This document shows, in pieces, positions 1-9,022 of a stretch of 39,405 bases of DNA. The position numbers were made by a program, and so were the translations under genes. Location of the stretch: positions 1 through 39,405 of the forward strand of contig NZ_QLMH01000022.1 of the NCBI RefSeq assembly GCF_003259935.1, in the 5' to 3' direction. The stretch's first letter is position 1. Every line of letters starts with the position of its first letter. The DNA comes from Paranoxybacillus vitaminiphilus. GTDB taxonomy: Bacteria > Bacillota > Bacilli > Bacillales > Anoxybacillaceae. The notes beneath the pieces are model-generated. The model made no database searches and was not told the origin of the DNA. It saw only the letters and a list, made by a program, of their open reading frames with translations.

Positions 1-86
1 AAATCCGGAACAATCCGCAAAAATTTTGCACATTATTTCCGAATCCGCCTGAAATAATTTGAAAAAGGGATTCTGAAATAATGTGC
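1..86. mobile_element. Probable end of an insertion sequence abutting hsdR
   Basis: Two 19-base arms at 28-46 and 68-86 are inverted copies of each other (18 of 19 match; GCACATTATTTC core). The rightmost arm ends five bases before the premature stop of hsdR. A third partial copy (GAAATAAT) lies at 51-58. I infer the end of an insertion element continuing to the left of the window, because the reading frame of hsdR is lost exactly here. No transposase is visible, so the family cannot be named, and a plain hairpin is the alternative. Confidence 0.4.
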
Positions 87-90
87 TAGT

Positions 91-1914
91 TTACATGTCT
101 TCTTCAAATGGCTTTTTGAAGCGTTCAATTAATTGTTTTTCTTCCTCACGGGACAGTGAGTAATCTTTTAATAGTTCATTGTTTTTATCTTCGGGACCTG
201 TTGAAATAATTAATGCTGTTTCATATTTTCTGTTAATGAGTTCATCTAGCTTTTGTTTATAAATGGCTGCTGCTTCACGGTTCACCGCCACCACTTGTGC
301 TTTAAAACCGTTTGGCAGGATATAATTTTCAAAATGTTCCACAATATCTAAAGCAATTTGTCCAATGCGGCCCGGAGCGACTAAGATGGCTTCTTCCTTT
401 GCATATTTCTTTTTAATGCGTTCTCTATCTTCCTCGCTATAGTCGCTAAATTTACGATCAAATAAGCGATCAAGTGAGTCACCTTGCAAATGAAGGTTCA
501 CCATTCGCGCTTCGTAGAAAATCGGAACGGTTGCCCCATCATCGACCGCTTGTTCAATCGTGTATTTGTCAATATAAGAGCCAAACGTTCGTGTTGTGCT
601 TTTATCTTCTTTATCGATCGGTGTTCCTGTAAATCCAAGGTAACATGCATTCGGCAATCCTTTCCGCATGTTCATCGCTAAACCTTTGTATTGCGTACGG
701 TGCGACTCGTCGACTAACACAAAAATATTTTCCGACCTCGAAAGCTCTGGATACTCGTCTTGATCCTTATCTGGTTGAAACTTCTGTACAAGAGTCATAA
801 TCGTAGAACCAGGGCCTTGTTGTAATAACCTTTTCAAGTCTTTGACGCTTTCCGCTTGTTGCGGGTTAGGGAAACCGCATTTACGGAATGTTTTTGTGAT
901 TTGGTCATCCAAGTCTTTACGGTCGGTCACAACGACAATCGTTGGATTTTGTAACTCTTTAATTCTTCTAAGTTTTACGGCTAAATATAACATCGTCAAC
1001 GATTTACCTGAACCTTGTGTATGCCAAATCACCCCGCCGCGATCTTTCGGTGTTTTTGCATGTAAAATGCGCTGAATCGCTTTATTAACCGCACGGAATT
1101 GTTGATAACGGGCAATCTTTTTAATCACCCGTCCGCCATCGACTTCAAAGACGATGAAGTTTTGAATTAAATCAAGCAAGTTTTCTTTCGCTAACATCCC
1201 CGCCACTAAAATGTCTTGTTTTGTTGGAGAGTCGCCAAGTTCAGGCACCGTTCTTGGATACGGATCTTTCCACTCGCCATAGTGTTGCACTTTAGCACCA
1301 ATCGTTCCTGCTTTGGCCCGATAGTTACTTGTCGCAATCATAAACTGGTTATAGTAGAAAAGTTGCTCATGAGTTTCCTGATAACGGCGTAATTGATTGA
1401 CCGCTTTCGAAATTTGCGTATCTTCTTGCAACGTTGGACTTTTACATTCAATTACGACTAAAGGCAATCCATTCACAAAAATCACAACGTCAGGGCGAAT
1501 CGTGCCTCTTGCATCTTGAATGCGGAATTGGTCAACAACTAGAAATTCATTGTTATAAGGGTTATCAAAATCAATCAGTTTAACTGTTTGATTCTTTTTC
1601 CCTTTTCCTAAATCTTGTTGAATCGAAATATAGTTTACAAGCATTTCATGGAACTTTTCATTCGCTTGCATTAATCCTGTTGCTTCAATGTGAGTCAGAT
1701 TGTAAATGATGCGGGCAAGGTTGTTCTCGTCAATCCATGGGTTTAACCGTTGAATCGCTTTCTTTAACCGCTCTTTTAAAATCACTTCACTTAACGACTC
1801 ACGTTCCAACTCAAGAGCTGATCCTGTGACATGTTCATAGCCCAACTCTTGAAGCTGATAAATCAAACGTTTTTCTACGAGGGTTAGTTCATTCCATTCA
1901 CTTGCGGCGGTCAC
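91..1914 (-). pseudogene. hsdR: Type I restriction subunit HsdR, 3'-truncated
   Basis: N-terminal 607 residues of the motor/nuclease subunit of a type I restriction enzyme. The nuclease core is visible (Asp142 in RPDVV, Glu156-x-Lys158 in IECKS), as are Walker A GSGKS at 301-305 and the DESH box at 402-405. Family members are usually about 1000 residues. The distal helicase motifs (the LLTGFDAP-type region and the QAIARVNR-type arginine finger) and the HsdM-binding tail are missing. The frame ends in PFEEDM followed by a stop, next to an IS-like inverted repeat, so the gene was probably cut by insertion. The start is GTG; GTGA overlaps the hsdS stop by 4 bases, so the two are translationally coupled. 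Restriction should be lost, while methylation by HsdM/HsdS could persist. Confidence 0.88.
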
Positions 1915-3164
1915 TGTGACATCACCTCATTATCAACTTTGACACGGACTTTGCCTGTGAGTAGGACTTGCATGAGACCTTTTTTTATATTAATTAAAGG
2001 TTCCAACTTCTCTTTTTCATTCTGAATTTTGTTGTCTAATCCCTTTAATGTTTTTGCAATTGTTCTTTGTTCTTCAATTGGAGGAACAGGAATTTTAATT
2101 TGTTTTATACTAGTTTTCGAAATACCGTAAACAGTAGCGCCAGTAGCAATTTTAATAAATTGTTTTCTTACTAATGGATTAGAAAAACAGTATTCCTTAT
2201 ATCCATTGTCCAAGGTAGCTTCTTTTTCTTTTGCTATAATGGTATGAAGCCCAGAAATAAATGGCTTATTCTCATCGTTTATTATCACTACACTTTTACC
2301 AATACCTTCTGTATCTTCAGACGCATCCGCAAAAACAACATCACCTGTTTTTAGCAGACTATATTCTCGTATCTCTTCCTTACTAATATCCAACCTTGGA
2401 AGCCAACTAGAATCAATATTTGTATCAAAAGCACTTTTATTCATTTTATGTATATCTCCATAGTGTAAATAAAAGACTCCTTCATCTCCCAAGACAGAAC
2501 GGGAGAAAGGCATTCCACCATAAAACTCAAATATATTGTCTAGTCGTCTAACCTCCCACCCCTCAGGAATCTCCCCAATCTCCGTCTTTTTGAACTTCGT
2601 GTGTCCGATTCCTTTTGTGAGCAACTGTTGCATAAGCCCCTTTTTCACTTTCTCCGTTTGCTCGATGATCGCTTCGGTTTTCCCGATCGCTTCATCGACA
2701 GAGGAAAGAATAGAGGCTATTTTAGATTGCTCTCCTAATGGTGGTAAAAGTAAATTCAAATCCTCTATATCTTTTTTTGATAAATGTTTAACCGTAGTAG
2801 CGGGTGTTAAGGCCTCAATTTTTCTTAATTCACCTTGAAGACGATAAAAAATGAAGTCTTCGCTAATAATATCCGGATTTTTAGAATTAATTTTAGCGAC
2901 TCGTTGGTTTAATAAGGCCTTTGGACCTTTCCAACGGACAATATTAAATTCACCATCCATTCCTACAAGGATGTCTCCTTTATTAATAATATACTTGTCA
3001 TCATAATCTCCTTTATATAGTGTTACAGGATTATGAGTTTCAAGGTCCCTTATTCTGATAAGTGGTATACCTTCTTCTTCATTGAAATTCTTTGAGCTGA
3101 ATGCATAACCAGTCAAAATTTCAAGATTATCCTTCATACTGACTTTCTTCCAGTCACCCACCAT
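1911..3164 (-). CDS. hsdS: Type I restriction-modification specificity subunit HsdS
   Basis: This 417-residue subunit chooses the DNA target for the HsdM methylase and HsdR. Two target-recognition domains (about 1-140 and 195-365) are each followed by a conserved helical spacer. The central spacer begins at [13 protein letters not shown] and the distal one at [14 protein letters not shown], and each ends in a KKGLMQ(Q/V)LLT motif. This is the usual bipartite architecture and full length. The start overlaps the end of hsdM by 11 bases, with a GGAG site inside hsdM; the stop overlaps the hsdR start. The recognition sequence cannot be predicted from the protein, since recognition domains vary fast. 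Confidence 0.93.
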   Translation of the reverse strand: MVGDWKKVSMKDNLEILTGYAFSSKNFNEEEGIPLIRIRDLETHNPVTLYKGDYDDKYIINKGDILVGMDGEFNIVRWKGPKALLNQRVAKINSKNPDIISEDFIFYRLQGELRKIEALTPATTVKHLSKKDIEDLNLLLPPLGEQSKIASILSSVDEAIGKTEAIIEQTEKVKKGLMQQLLTKGIGHTKFKKTEIGEIPEGWEVRRLDNIFEFYGGMPFSRSVLGDEGVFYLHYGDIHKMNKSAFDTNIDSSWLPRLDISKEEIREYSLLKTGDVVFADASEDTEGIGKSVVIINDENKPFISGLHTIIAKEKEATLDNGYKEYCFSNPLVRKQFIKIATGATVYGISKTSIKQIKIPVPPIEEQRTIAKTLKGLDNKIQNEKEKLEPLINIKKGLMQVLLTGKVRVKVDNEVMSQ

Positions 3165-4638
3165 ACCCCAACTCCTTTAAATAGCCGTACATCACCTTCT
3201 CGATTTCATCCCGTTCTTGTTCGAGTTGGCGAAGTTGACGAAGTGCTTCTGCGACATCAATTTCCTCTTCTTCTTCGATTGTGTCAATATAGCGGGCGAT
3301 GTTTAAGTTGTAATCATTTTCTTTAATTTCTTCTAGTGTAACGACACGGCTATATTTCTCAACATCTTTCCATGCATCGTATGTGCTGACGATTTTTTCA
3401 ATGTCTTCATCGCGGAGAACGTTTTGATTTTTTCCTTCTTGGTAGCCTCTTGACGCATCGATGAATAGGACTTTTCCTTTTTTATGTTCTTCTTTGTTTT
3501 TATTGATGATGAGGATACATGCTGGGATACCAGTTCCATAGAATAAGTTGGATGGCAAACCGATAATCGCTTCAATTAAATCTTCTTCTAAGATGCCTTG
3601 ACGGATTTTCCCTTCCGCTCCGCCGCGGAAAAGAACACCATGCGGCATGACGACTCCCGCTTTTCCTTCATCATTGAGTGTGGCAATCATATGTTGAATA
3701 AACGCATAGTCTCCTGCGTTTTTTGGCGGTAAACCAAAGCGGAAGCGGTTAAATTCATCTGCTTCTGCTTCTTCACGCCCCCAGTTTTTTAAGCTAAACG
3801 GAGGATTGGCAATGACGCGATCATATAATAGAAGCTCGCCGTTTTCGTCCAATAGTTTCGGTTCACGAATTGTATCGCCTTTTTTAATTTCATGGTCGCT
3901 TAAGCCATGAAGCAACAAGTTCATTTTACAAATGGCCCACGTATTTAAGTTTTTCTCTTGCCCATGCAACGTAATGTTGCGCGGATTGCCGCCTTTTTCT
4001 TTTATATAGTCGACCGATTGAATGAGCATCCCGCCAGATCCCGCTGTTGGGTCACATACACGCATACCTTCTTCAGGCTTAATCAGTTTGACAATTAATT
4101 TAACAACTTGGCTTGGCGTATAAAACTCGCCACCTTTTTTTCCTGCATCGTCAGCAAACTGCTTAATTAGGTACTCATAAGCACGACCAAGGATGTCGGG
4201 TTCTGATAAATTTTCGTTACGTAAATCAATTTGCGAGAAGTGCTGTACTAATTGAAGAATGGTTTTATCGGACAATTTTTCTTTATCGTTAAAATCTATA
4301 TTGGCTAATACCCCTTGTAGGGAAGGGTTTTCATCTTCTAATAGTTCAAAGGCTTTATTAATGACCGCCCCCACGTCTTGGGAGTGGGATTGAATATAAC
4401 TCCAACGTGCTTTCTCAGGTACGAAAAATTGGTGTTCGTCGCGATCATACCAACCGTAATCTTCTCCTTCTTCCCTTTCAATCCGCTCAGCGGTTTCTAC
4501 AAACACATCGTTTAATCGTTTTAAAAACAGCATTCCGAAGATATAGTTTTTATAATCAGAAGAATCGATACTGCCACGTAATATATTCGCAGATTCCCAA
4601 AGATGAGATTCAAGTTCTTGTAGCGTTAACTTGCTCAT
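3154..4638 (-). CDS. hsdM: Type I N6-adenine DNA methyltransferase HsdM
   Basis: A 494-residue methylation subunit, which with two HsdM and one HsdS methylates adenine in a bipartite site. An N-terminal helical domain (about 10-140) precedes the catalytic domain. The EFYTP entry motif is at 171-175, S-adenosylmethionine motif I DPTAGSGG at 196-203, and catalytic motif IV NPPF at 278-281. All key residues are intact. It is the first gene of the hsdM-hsdS-hsdR operon; GGAGG lies 8 bases upstream of the ATG. Because hsdR is broken, this is probably an orphan methylase unit now, which would leave an N6-methyladenine mark on the chromosome. Confidence 0.95.
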   Translation of the reverse strand: MSKLTLQELESHLWESANILRGSIDSSDYKNYIFGMLFLKRLNDVFVETAERIEREEGEDYGWYDRDEHQFFVPEKARWSYIQSHSQDVGAVINKAFELLEDENPSLQGVLANIDFNDKEKLSDKTILQLVQHFSQIDLRNENLSEPDILGRAYEYLIKQFADDAGKKGGEFYTPSQVVKLIVKLIKPEEGMRVCDPTAGSGGMLIQSVDYIKEKGGNPRNITLHGQEKNLNTWAICKMNLLLHGLSDHEIKKGDTIREPKLLDENGELLLYDRVIANPPFSLKNWGREEAEADEFNRFRFGLPPKNAGDYAFIQHMIATLNDEGKAGVVMPHGVLFRGGAEGKIRQGILEEDLIEAIIGLPSNLFYGTGIPACILIINKNKEEHKKGKVLFIDASRGYQEGKNQNVLRDEDIEKIVSTYDAWKDVEKYSRVVTLEEIKENDYNLNIARYIDTIEEEEEIDVAEALRQLRQLEQERDEIEKVMYGYLKELGYGG

Positions 4639-4880
4639 ACTGTTGCCTCCATCAATTGTTGTTTACTACATATTAACTATAGCAAAATTCCTAAAGTCCA
4701 ACTACCTATATAACGATAACGGTTTAGTGATGCTATCAGGTTTAATATATAGAGAGAAAAAACACAGCAAGTATCAGTTTTATACAAAACAGAGATAGAA
4801 ACTAGATTTGTTTATAAGAATAGCAGAAGCTACTAAATTATTTAACTATTTTCTTTCCATCAAAACGGGGAATTTTATGT

Positions 4881-4936
4881 TATAATTTGTTAAAAACAAG
4901 GCATATACTATGCATATAAAATGATCGGTATGCATA
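4881..4936 (+). promoter_or_regulatory. Promoter and candidate autoregulatory operators of the toxin-antitoxin pair
   Basis: An extended -10 (TGTTATAAT, hexamer 4881-4886) lies in an A/T-rich region with no clear -35. Just downstream are two perfect 8-bp palindromes TATGCATA at 4909-4916 and 4929-4936. Their centres are 20 bp apart, so they sit on the same DNA face. Together with a position between start point and antitoxin gene, this is what a repressor operator of a toxin-antitoxin operon would look like. The rest of 4639-4880 shows no gene. Confidence 0.5.
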
Positions 4937-4973
4937 GGTGGTGAATCGTATGTGCCAAGAGGAGGAGAAAGAG

Positions 4974-5135
4974 ATGAATTCAACTTTGGACAGGAAGAGG
5001 GAAAAACAAAAGTTGAATATTGATTCTGAAAAATTCAAAGCAAAAGTGCCTCGTCTATCTGTTGTTGACGGCAGAGTCCAAATTGACCCAAATAATCCCC
5101 TACATCGTAAATGGTTCGAGGAGTTCAAAAAATAA
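4974..5135 (+). CDS. Putative antitoxin of a PemK/MazF-type pair
   Basis: A small basic, hydrophilic 53-residue protein directly upstream of a PemK-like toxin, three bases between its stop and the toxin start. I chose the ATG at 4974 because GGAGGAG ends six bases before it. In-frame upstream starts (GTG 4938, ATG 4950) would give up to 65 residues and have weaker sites. The N-terminal half is charged and probably helical; the C-terminal part (VDGRVQIDPNNPLHRKWFEE) has no DNA-binding motif I recognise. The antitoxin role is inferred from size, position and coupling. The DNA-binding function expected for autoregulation is not evident. Confidence 0.6.
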   Translation: MNSTLDRKREKQKLNIDSEKFKAKVPRLSVVDGRVQIDPNNPLHRKWFEEFKK

Positions 5136-5138
5136 TAT

Positions 5139-5507
5139 ATGTACGTTGAGATTGGCGATATTTTCTGGTTTGATGTAACCTATCCAAGTACTGGAGAAAC
5201 TGAGACAAGACCTGTTGTCATTATTGATATCATTGACGATACTCCAGTATTTGCTACGTTTGCGACCATTACCGGTTCCAATATTAAAGACTTTAATGAT
5301 CGATTTGATAAATGGAAAGTTCCCCTGTTTCAATGGGAACATGCGGGATTAGAGAAAGGGTCATATGTTAAGGCTAATTGTATAGCTCAAGTTGAGGCAT
5401 CAGCTTTTAAAAAGGAAGATTATATAGGTAAGATTCATCCTTATGATTTAAAAAATGTTAACAAAAAAGTTGAAGAATTTATTAATTCAGAAGAAGACCC
5501 ATGGTAG
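5139..5507 (+). CDS. PemK-like type II toxin (MazF superfamily)
   Basis: A 122-residue protein that opens with the PemK/MazF signature GDIFWFDVTYPSTGETETRP followed by VVII, the first strand-loop-strand of the fold, where the G-E-x-x-x-RP segment lines the RNA-binding groove. Family members cut mRNA at short sequences and stop growth when unpaired. It has no good ribosome binding site of its own (GAGGAG is about 16 bases upstream, inside the antitoxin gene), which fits translational coupling. The length is slightly above the usual 110-115 residues. It sits next to the damaged type I restriction operon. The catalytic assignment is by similarity only. Confidence 0.75.
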   Translation: MYVEIGDIFWFDVTYPSTGETETRPVVIIDIIDDTPVFATFATITGSNIKDFNDRFDKWKVPLFQWEHAGLEKGSYVKANCIAQVEASAFKKEDYIGKIHPYDLKNVNKKVEEFINSEEDPW

Positions 5508-5775
5508 TTTTTAATGCATTTAGAAACTGTACACAAATACAACGGTACATAAGAATGATATTGTTCATAAATCTGCTTTTTTAACTTCGAATGTAAATGA
5601 CAACTGCTTCCTCAGAGTTTTCTGGATATTCATCCCCTATACCCACCCTTTTACCATTTCTCTTGCAACATGTAAGCTACAGTGGAGTATATCACCTACT
5701 TTATTGTTGGTATTCCGTTTCTCTAATTTGGTGTGAGTCAAGTTTTTATGGGAGCTTTTTTATAACCTGAACAAA

Positions 5776-5820
5776 TACGAAAAAATAAAACCCGAACTCT
5801 CCATCTTGAGTTCGGGTTTC
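5776..5820 (-). terminator. Rho-independent terminator of the tRNA-Val transcript
   Basis: A 12-bp stem (AAACCCGAACTC with GAGTTCGGGTTT, arms 5788-5799 and 5808-5819) is followed on the minus strand by TTTTATTTTTT. It lies seven bases beyond the tRNA 3' end. The stretch between the toxin stop (5507) and this site holds no gene that I can see. Confidence 0.85.
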
Positions 5821-5826
5821 GTATGA

Positions 5827-5899
5827 TGATTCCGACTGGGCTCGAACCAGCGACCTCCACCCTGTCAAGGTGGCGCTCTCCCAGCTGAGCTACGGAATC
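5827..5899 (-). tRNA. tRNA-Val (anticodon GAC)
   Basis: The minus strand folds as a 73-nt cloverleaf. The acceptor stem GATTCCG pairs with CGGAATC, and the D arm is GCTC/GAGC. The anticodon stem CCACC/GGTGG carries the loop TTGACAG with anticodon GAC, and the T arm GCTGG-TTCGAGC-CCAGT is typical. The discriminator is A and CCA is not encoded. It reads GUC and GUU valine codons. It is a single tRNA gene with its own promoter and terminator. Confidence 0.96.
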
Positions 5900-5923
5900 A
5901 TAATGTTATCAAGTACATTTTTT

Positions 5924-5952
5924 ATTATATGTATGACTCAATAGATTGTCAA
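5924..5952 (-). promoter_or_regulatory. Consensus sigma-A promoter of tRNA-Val
   Basis: On the minus strand, TTGACA (5947-5952) and TATAAT (5924-5929) are both perfect and separated by exactly 17 bases. They lie about 25 bases upstream of the tRNA 5' end. Confidence 0.9.
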
Positions 5953-6039
5953 ATACTTTTTCAAAAAAACATGATAATCGCTTTATAAATTTTCCTTTGC
6001 TACAATAAATGTACAATCTAATGGAAAGGAAGTTGAACG

Positions 6040-6678
6040 ATGAGCTTAAAAATCCGCGTTTATTCTGATTTTGTTTGTCCGTTCTGCTATATCGGAGAAA
6101 AGCCGCTCATGGAAGCGATCCGAGGAAAAGATGTGGAAATGGAATGGATGCCGTTTGAGCTTCGTCCCGAGCCGGCAGAACCGTTATCTCCTAACAGCGA
6201 TTACATCCAGACTGCGTGGCAGCAGTCGGTCAAACCGCTTTCCGCTCGATTTGGGGTCAATATGGAACTGCCGGATATCGATCCGATTCCGCGCACACAT
6301 TTTGCGCATGAAGGTTATCAATACGCAAAAGAACAAGGAAAAGCACTTGAATATGTTCATGCCGTCTTCTCCGCATATTGGCAAGAAGGGAAAAACATTA
6401 GCGATATCGCCGTGCTGAGTGAAGCGGCGGAAAAAATCGGGCTCAATAAAGAAGAGTTTCGTGCGGCACTTGAAACGCGCCGCTATAAAGAAGCGCATCA
6501 ACAAGCATTGAAACATGCGTATGAAGAAGCTTTCATTACTGCGGTTCCTACATTTATCATCGGCAGCCGCATGCTTCGCGGCTTGCATACGAAAGAAATG
6601 ATCGAAAAAGTGATTCTCGAACAGACAGAAAACGAAAACGATTTGCTCGGCAAAAGCTGCGGCATCGACGGCTGCTAA
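6040..6678 (+). CDS. DsbA-family oxidoreductase (FrnE/YwbO-like)
   Basis: A 212-residue thioredoxin-fold protein with a helical insertion, like DsbA and 2-hydroxychromene-2-carboxylate isomerase relatives. The active-site motif Cys13-Pro-Phe-Cys16 follows the first strand (RVYSDFVCPFC), and a cis-proline loop (AVPTF) occurs near residue 170. There is no signal peptide, so it probably works in the cytoplasm in thiol-disulfide or glutathione/bacillithiol-type chemistry; the substrate is unknown. The tail carries two further cysteines (SCGIDGC). A GGAAAGGA site precedes the ATG. It is a monocistronic gene, with a palindromic repeat about 150 bases downstream. Confidence 0.85.
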   Translation: MSLKIRVYSDFVCPFCYIGEKPLMEAIRGKDVEMEWMPFELRPEPAEPLSPNSDYIQTAWQQSVKPLSARFGVNMELPDIDPIPRTHFAHEGYQYAKEQGKALEYVHAVFSAYWQEGKNISDIAVLSEAAEKIGLNKEEFRAALETRRYKEAHQQALKHAYEEAFITAVPTFIIGSRMLRGLHTKEMIEKVILEQTENENDLLGKSCGIDGC

Positions 6679-6832
6679 GAAGGCAAGAGGGCTGCCCTGC
6701 ATACACGTCAAGTTAGGGAGATAACTTTCTTTCCTTTCCGATATTTAATCGAATTAGGAGAAGAAATCGAAACGTGAAAGGATATGAAAGAGCACTGATG
6801 CTGAAAAAAGGTTTTCTTAACTTGATGGCTAT

Positions 6833-6910
6833 GGGGCTGCCCTATAAGTGTCCGGCCTCACACGAAATCCATCAGTTGCGGAGTCTGACGCTTTGCTTTA
6901 GCGGCAGCCT
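6833..6910 (+). repeat. Palindromic repeat family 1, copy A
   Basis: Arms GGGGCTGCCCTATAAGTGTC and GACGCTTTGCTTTAGCGGCAGCC are inverted copies. They match the ends of the other family-1 copies (for example 19603-19686 and 20997-21103). The centre is shortened to about 35 bases. The copy lies downstream of the DsbA-like gene and ends without a T-run, so terminator activity is doubtful. Flanking bases 6679-6832 show no gene. Confidence 0.7.
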
Positions 6911-6967
6911 ATTGTTCAATGGCAAATGAATTCAATCTGTTTTTCCCGCAAAATTCCGTTTTTATGC

Positions 6968-7111
6968 TCATATACTATTCCCCTGCTTTTCTCTCCAGCC
7001 GCCAAATCTCTTTTGGACGTGATGAACGATTATTTTAAATTTTGTTTTCGACGACTTTTCTCCCATTCGTGCATGAATGCTGCCAATCATCAGCTCGACG
7101 CCTTGTTCTAT
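6968..7111 (-). other. Possible small gene or gene remnant
   Basis: The minus strand is open for about 47 codons after an AGGAGG site at the left spacing, but the codon at the start position is ATA, not ATG/GTG/TTG. The product would be hydrophilic and partly amphipathic (IEQGVELMIGSIHARMGEK then KTKFKIIVHHVQKRFGGW). An in-frame ATG exists at codon 9. It may be a small gene that lost its start codon, or chance. I do not recognise the family. Confidence 0.25.
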
Positions 7112-7225
7112 TGTTTGTCCTCCTGCTAAGCAATATTTTTAACCGTGGAAGAAAATATTTTCAATTTGATACAACGACATTGTCTATGTTATGATGTTTA
7201 GAAATATTAAAACGGAGGGATGACA

Positions 7226-7762
7226 ATGCGGTATGTTACATTAACGGACGTATTTGTCCATCCGATTGCGCAAAAATATTTAAAACGCTCTGGTGTGGCT
7301 CATGCCATTGCCACCGCCTACCATGCTTATCGTTTAGCTTTAAAGCATGGAGTGAATGTCGATTTAGCAACAAAAGCGGCACTATTGCATGACATCGGTC
7401 ATTATGAGTGGTATTCCAATGGAAAATGGGATTATGAGCAATATAAACAAAACGATATTCACGCCATTAAGGGAGCAGAGCGTGCCCATAAGCTGCTTAT
7501 TCGTTTAGGGGAACATCCACAAAACGCCAAAGAAATTGCCCTTGCGATTCTTTTGCATACCGATTCGTACCTTCCGGAATGTGAGTTAAAGCGAAAGCCA
7601 TTGCAGGCGATTATCAAACTTGCGGACGAGGCAGATGAAGAACCAGGTGGCAGACATCACTATCGAAAAATAGACGATGCCCTCGCTTTGAAAAAAGTGA
7701 AGCAATTGGATGAACTTGTCGGCAAACAGCTGGAGCAGGAACGGCTCGATGAAATTATATAA
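7226..7762 (+). CDS. HD-domain phosphohydrolase-like protein
   Basis: A 178-residue protein of the HD superfamily (metal-dependent phosphohydrolases, often nucleotidases or cyclic-nucleotide phosphodiesterases). The fold motifs are visible in order: His in SGVAHAIATAYHAYR, the HD pair in ALLHDIGHYEWY, a distal histidine in LAILLHTDSY, and Asp in IIKLADEADE. The ATG at 7226 is chosen because GGAGGGA ends five bases before it; the ATG at 7220 overlaps that site. It is a single gene followed by a strong terminator. The substrate is not predictable from the sequence. Confidence 0.8.
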   Translation: MRYVTLTDVFVHPIAQKYLKRSGVAHAIATAYHAYRLALKHGVNVDLATKAALLHDIGHYEWYSNGKWDYEQYKQNDIHAIKGAERAHKLLIRLGEHPQNAKEIALAILLHTDSYLPECELKRKPLQAIIKLADEADEEPGGRHHYRKIDDALALKKVKQLDELVGKQLEQERLDEII

Positions 7763-7834
7763 GGCTAAGCAGCATTGGTATTATCTCCTCCATCGTAAAC
7801 GATAAGGGGATAATACCAAAAAGCGCTAGCCTTA
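7761..7834. terminator. Bidirectional terminator between HD gene and metC
   Basis: The main stem TTGGTATTATCTCC (7775-7788) pairs with GGGGATAATACCAA (7806-7819), inside an outer pairing of AAGGCTAAGC with GCGCTAGCCTT. It lies between convergent genes. Confidence 0.7.
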
Positions 7835-7839
7835 TATAT

Positions 7840-9018
7840 TTATGGAGTGCTGGCTGTTGATTTTTTCTTTACATAGGACAGCGCTTCGTCAAAATCAGCC
7901 ATTAAATCATCCGCCGCTTCCAAGCCGACGCTCAACCTGAGCAGCCCGTCGGTAATTCCTCTTCTTTCCCTTTCCTCTTTTGGCATCGCCGCATGGGACA
8001 TTTTCGCCGGATACGATAAAATCGACTCAACCGCGCCTAAACTGACGGCAAACACCGGAATTTTCGCATGCTTAACAAACGTTCGCACCGCTTCTTCATC
8101 AGCCAGGCGGAACGACAATACCGCACCGGGCCCCTCTGCCTGATAACGGTGAATTGCATATCCGGGATGATAAGAAAGCCCAGGGTAATATACTTCTTCC
8201 ACTTTCGGATGTTTCGCTAAAAAGTTGGCAATTTTCAGAGCGGATTGCGTCGATTGTTGAAGACGGACATGGAGCGTTTTTAGCCCGCGCAGCACAAGCC
8301 AGGCATCCTGCACGCCAAGCACTGCGCCAAAGGCATTTTGCAGTTTATATAAACGATTGGCCAGCTCTTCATCTTTTACAACTGCCAGTCCGGCAACAAC
8401 ATCGCTATGCCCCGATAAAAATTTCGTTGCGCTATGCAAAACAACATCTACACCTAACTCAAGAGGCCGCTGCAAGGCAGGCGTCATAAACGTATTGTCT
8501 AAAAACGTTAAACACCCATTTGCTTTTGCCAGCTTCACAATTCCGCGAATGTCGGTAATCTTTAGAAGCGGATTCGATGGTGTCTCCACATAAATCACTT
8601 TTGTGTTCGGGCGGATATGAGAAGCTACTTCATGCAAGTCGGTCATATCCACAAACGTGTATTCAATTCCGAAACGGCTCAGCACTTCCGTAATCATCCG
8701 ATATGTTCCGCCATACACATCTTCTGTAATCAAGACGTGATCGCCTTTTGATAACAGCAAGAATGCAGTAGAAATCGCTGCCATTCCGGAGGCGAAGGCA
8801 AAGCCGCGCACACCGCCCTCGAGTTCGGCAATGGTGGCTTCCAACGCTTCCCTTGTTGGATTTCCTGAACGGCTGTAGTCATATTTTCCAAATGTGTCAA
8901 AATCATATTGATGAAACGTGGAAGCATGTTGAATCGGCACACTGACCGCTCCAGTTTGTTCGTCGACTTTCCATTTATTGTGAAGCAAATTCGTTTGAAA
9001 AGAAAATCCTTTCTCCAC
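7840..9018 (-). CDS. metC: Cystathionine beta-lyase MetC
   Basis: A 392-residue PLP enzyme of the Cys/Met metabolism family. It splits cystathionine to homocysteine, pyruvate and ammonia in methionine synthesis. The PLP lysine is Lys199 in HSATKFLSGHSD; SRSGNPTR (49-56) and the FASGMAAI segment (75-82) are family landmarks. The start is GTG; an AGAGGTG site lies inside the end of metI, whose stop is only four bases upstream, so it is the second gene of the metI-metC operon under S-box control. Related cystathionine gamma-lyases share the motifs; the operon position favours MetC. Confidence 0.9.
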   Translation of the reverse strand: MEKGFSFQTNLLHNKWKVDEQTGAVSVPIQHASTFHQYDFDTFGKYDYSRSGNPTREALEATIAELEGGVRGFAFASGMAAISTAFLLLSKGDHVLITEDVYGGTYRMITEVLSRFGIEYTFVDMTDLHEVASHIRPNTKVIYVETPSNPLLKITDIRGIVKLAKANGCLTFLDNTFMTPALQRPLELGVDVVLHSATKFLSGHSDVVAGLAVVKDEELANRLYKLQNAFGAVLGVQDAWLVLRGLKTLHVRLQQSTQSALKIANFLAKHPKVEEVYYPGLSYHPGYAIHRYQAEGPGAVLSFRLADEEAVRTFVKHAKIPVFAVSLGAVESILSYPAKMSHAAMPKEERERRGITDGLLRLSVGLEAADDLMADFDEALSYVKKKSTASTP

Positions 9019-9022
9019 TCCG

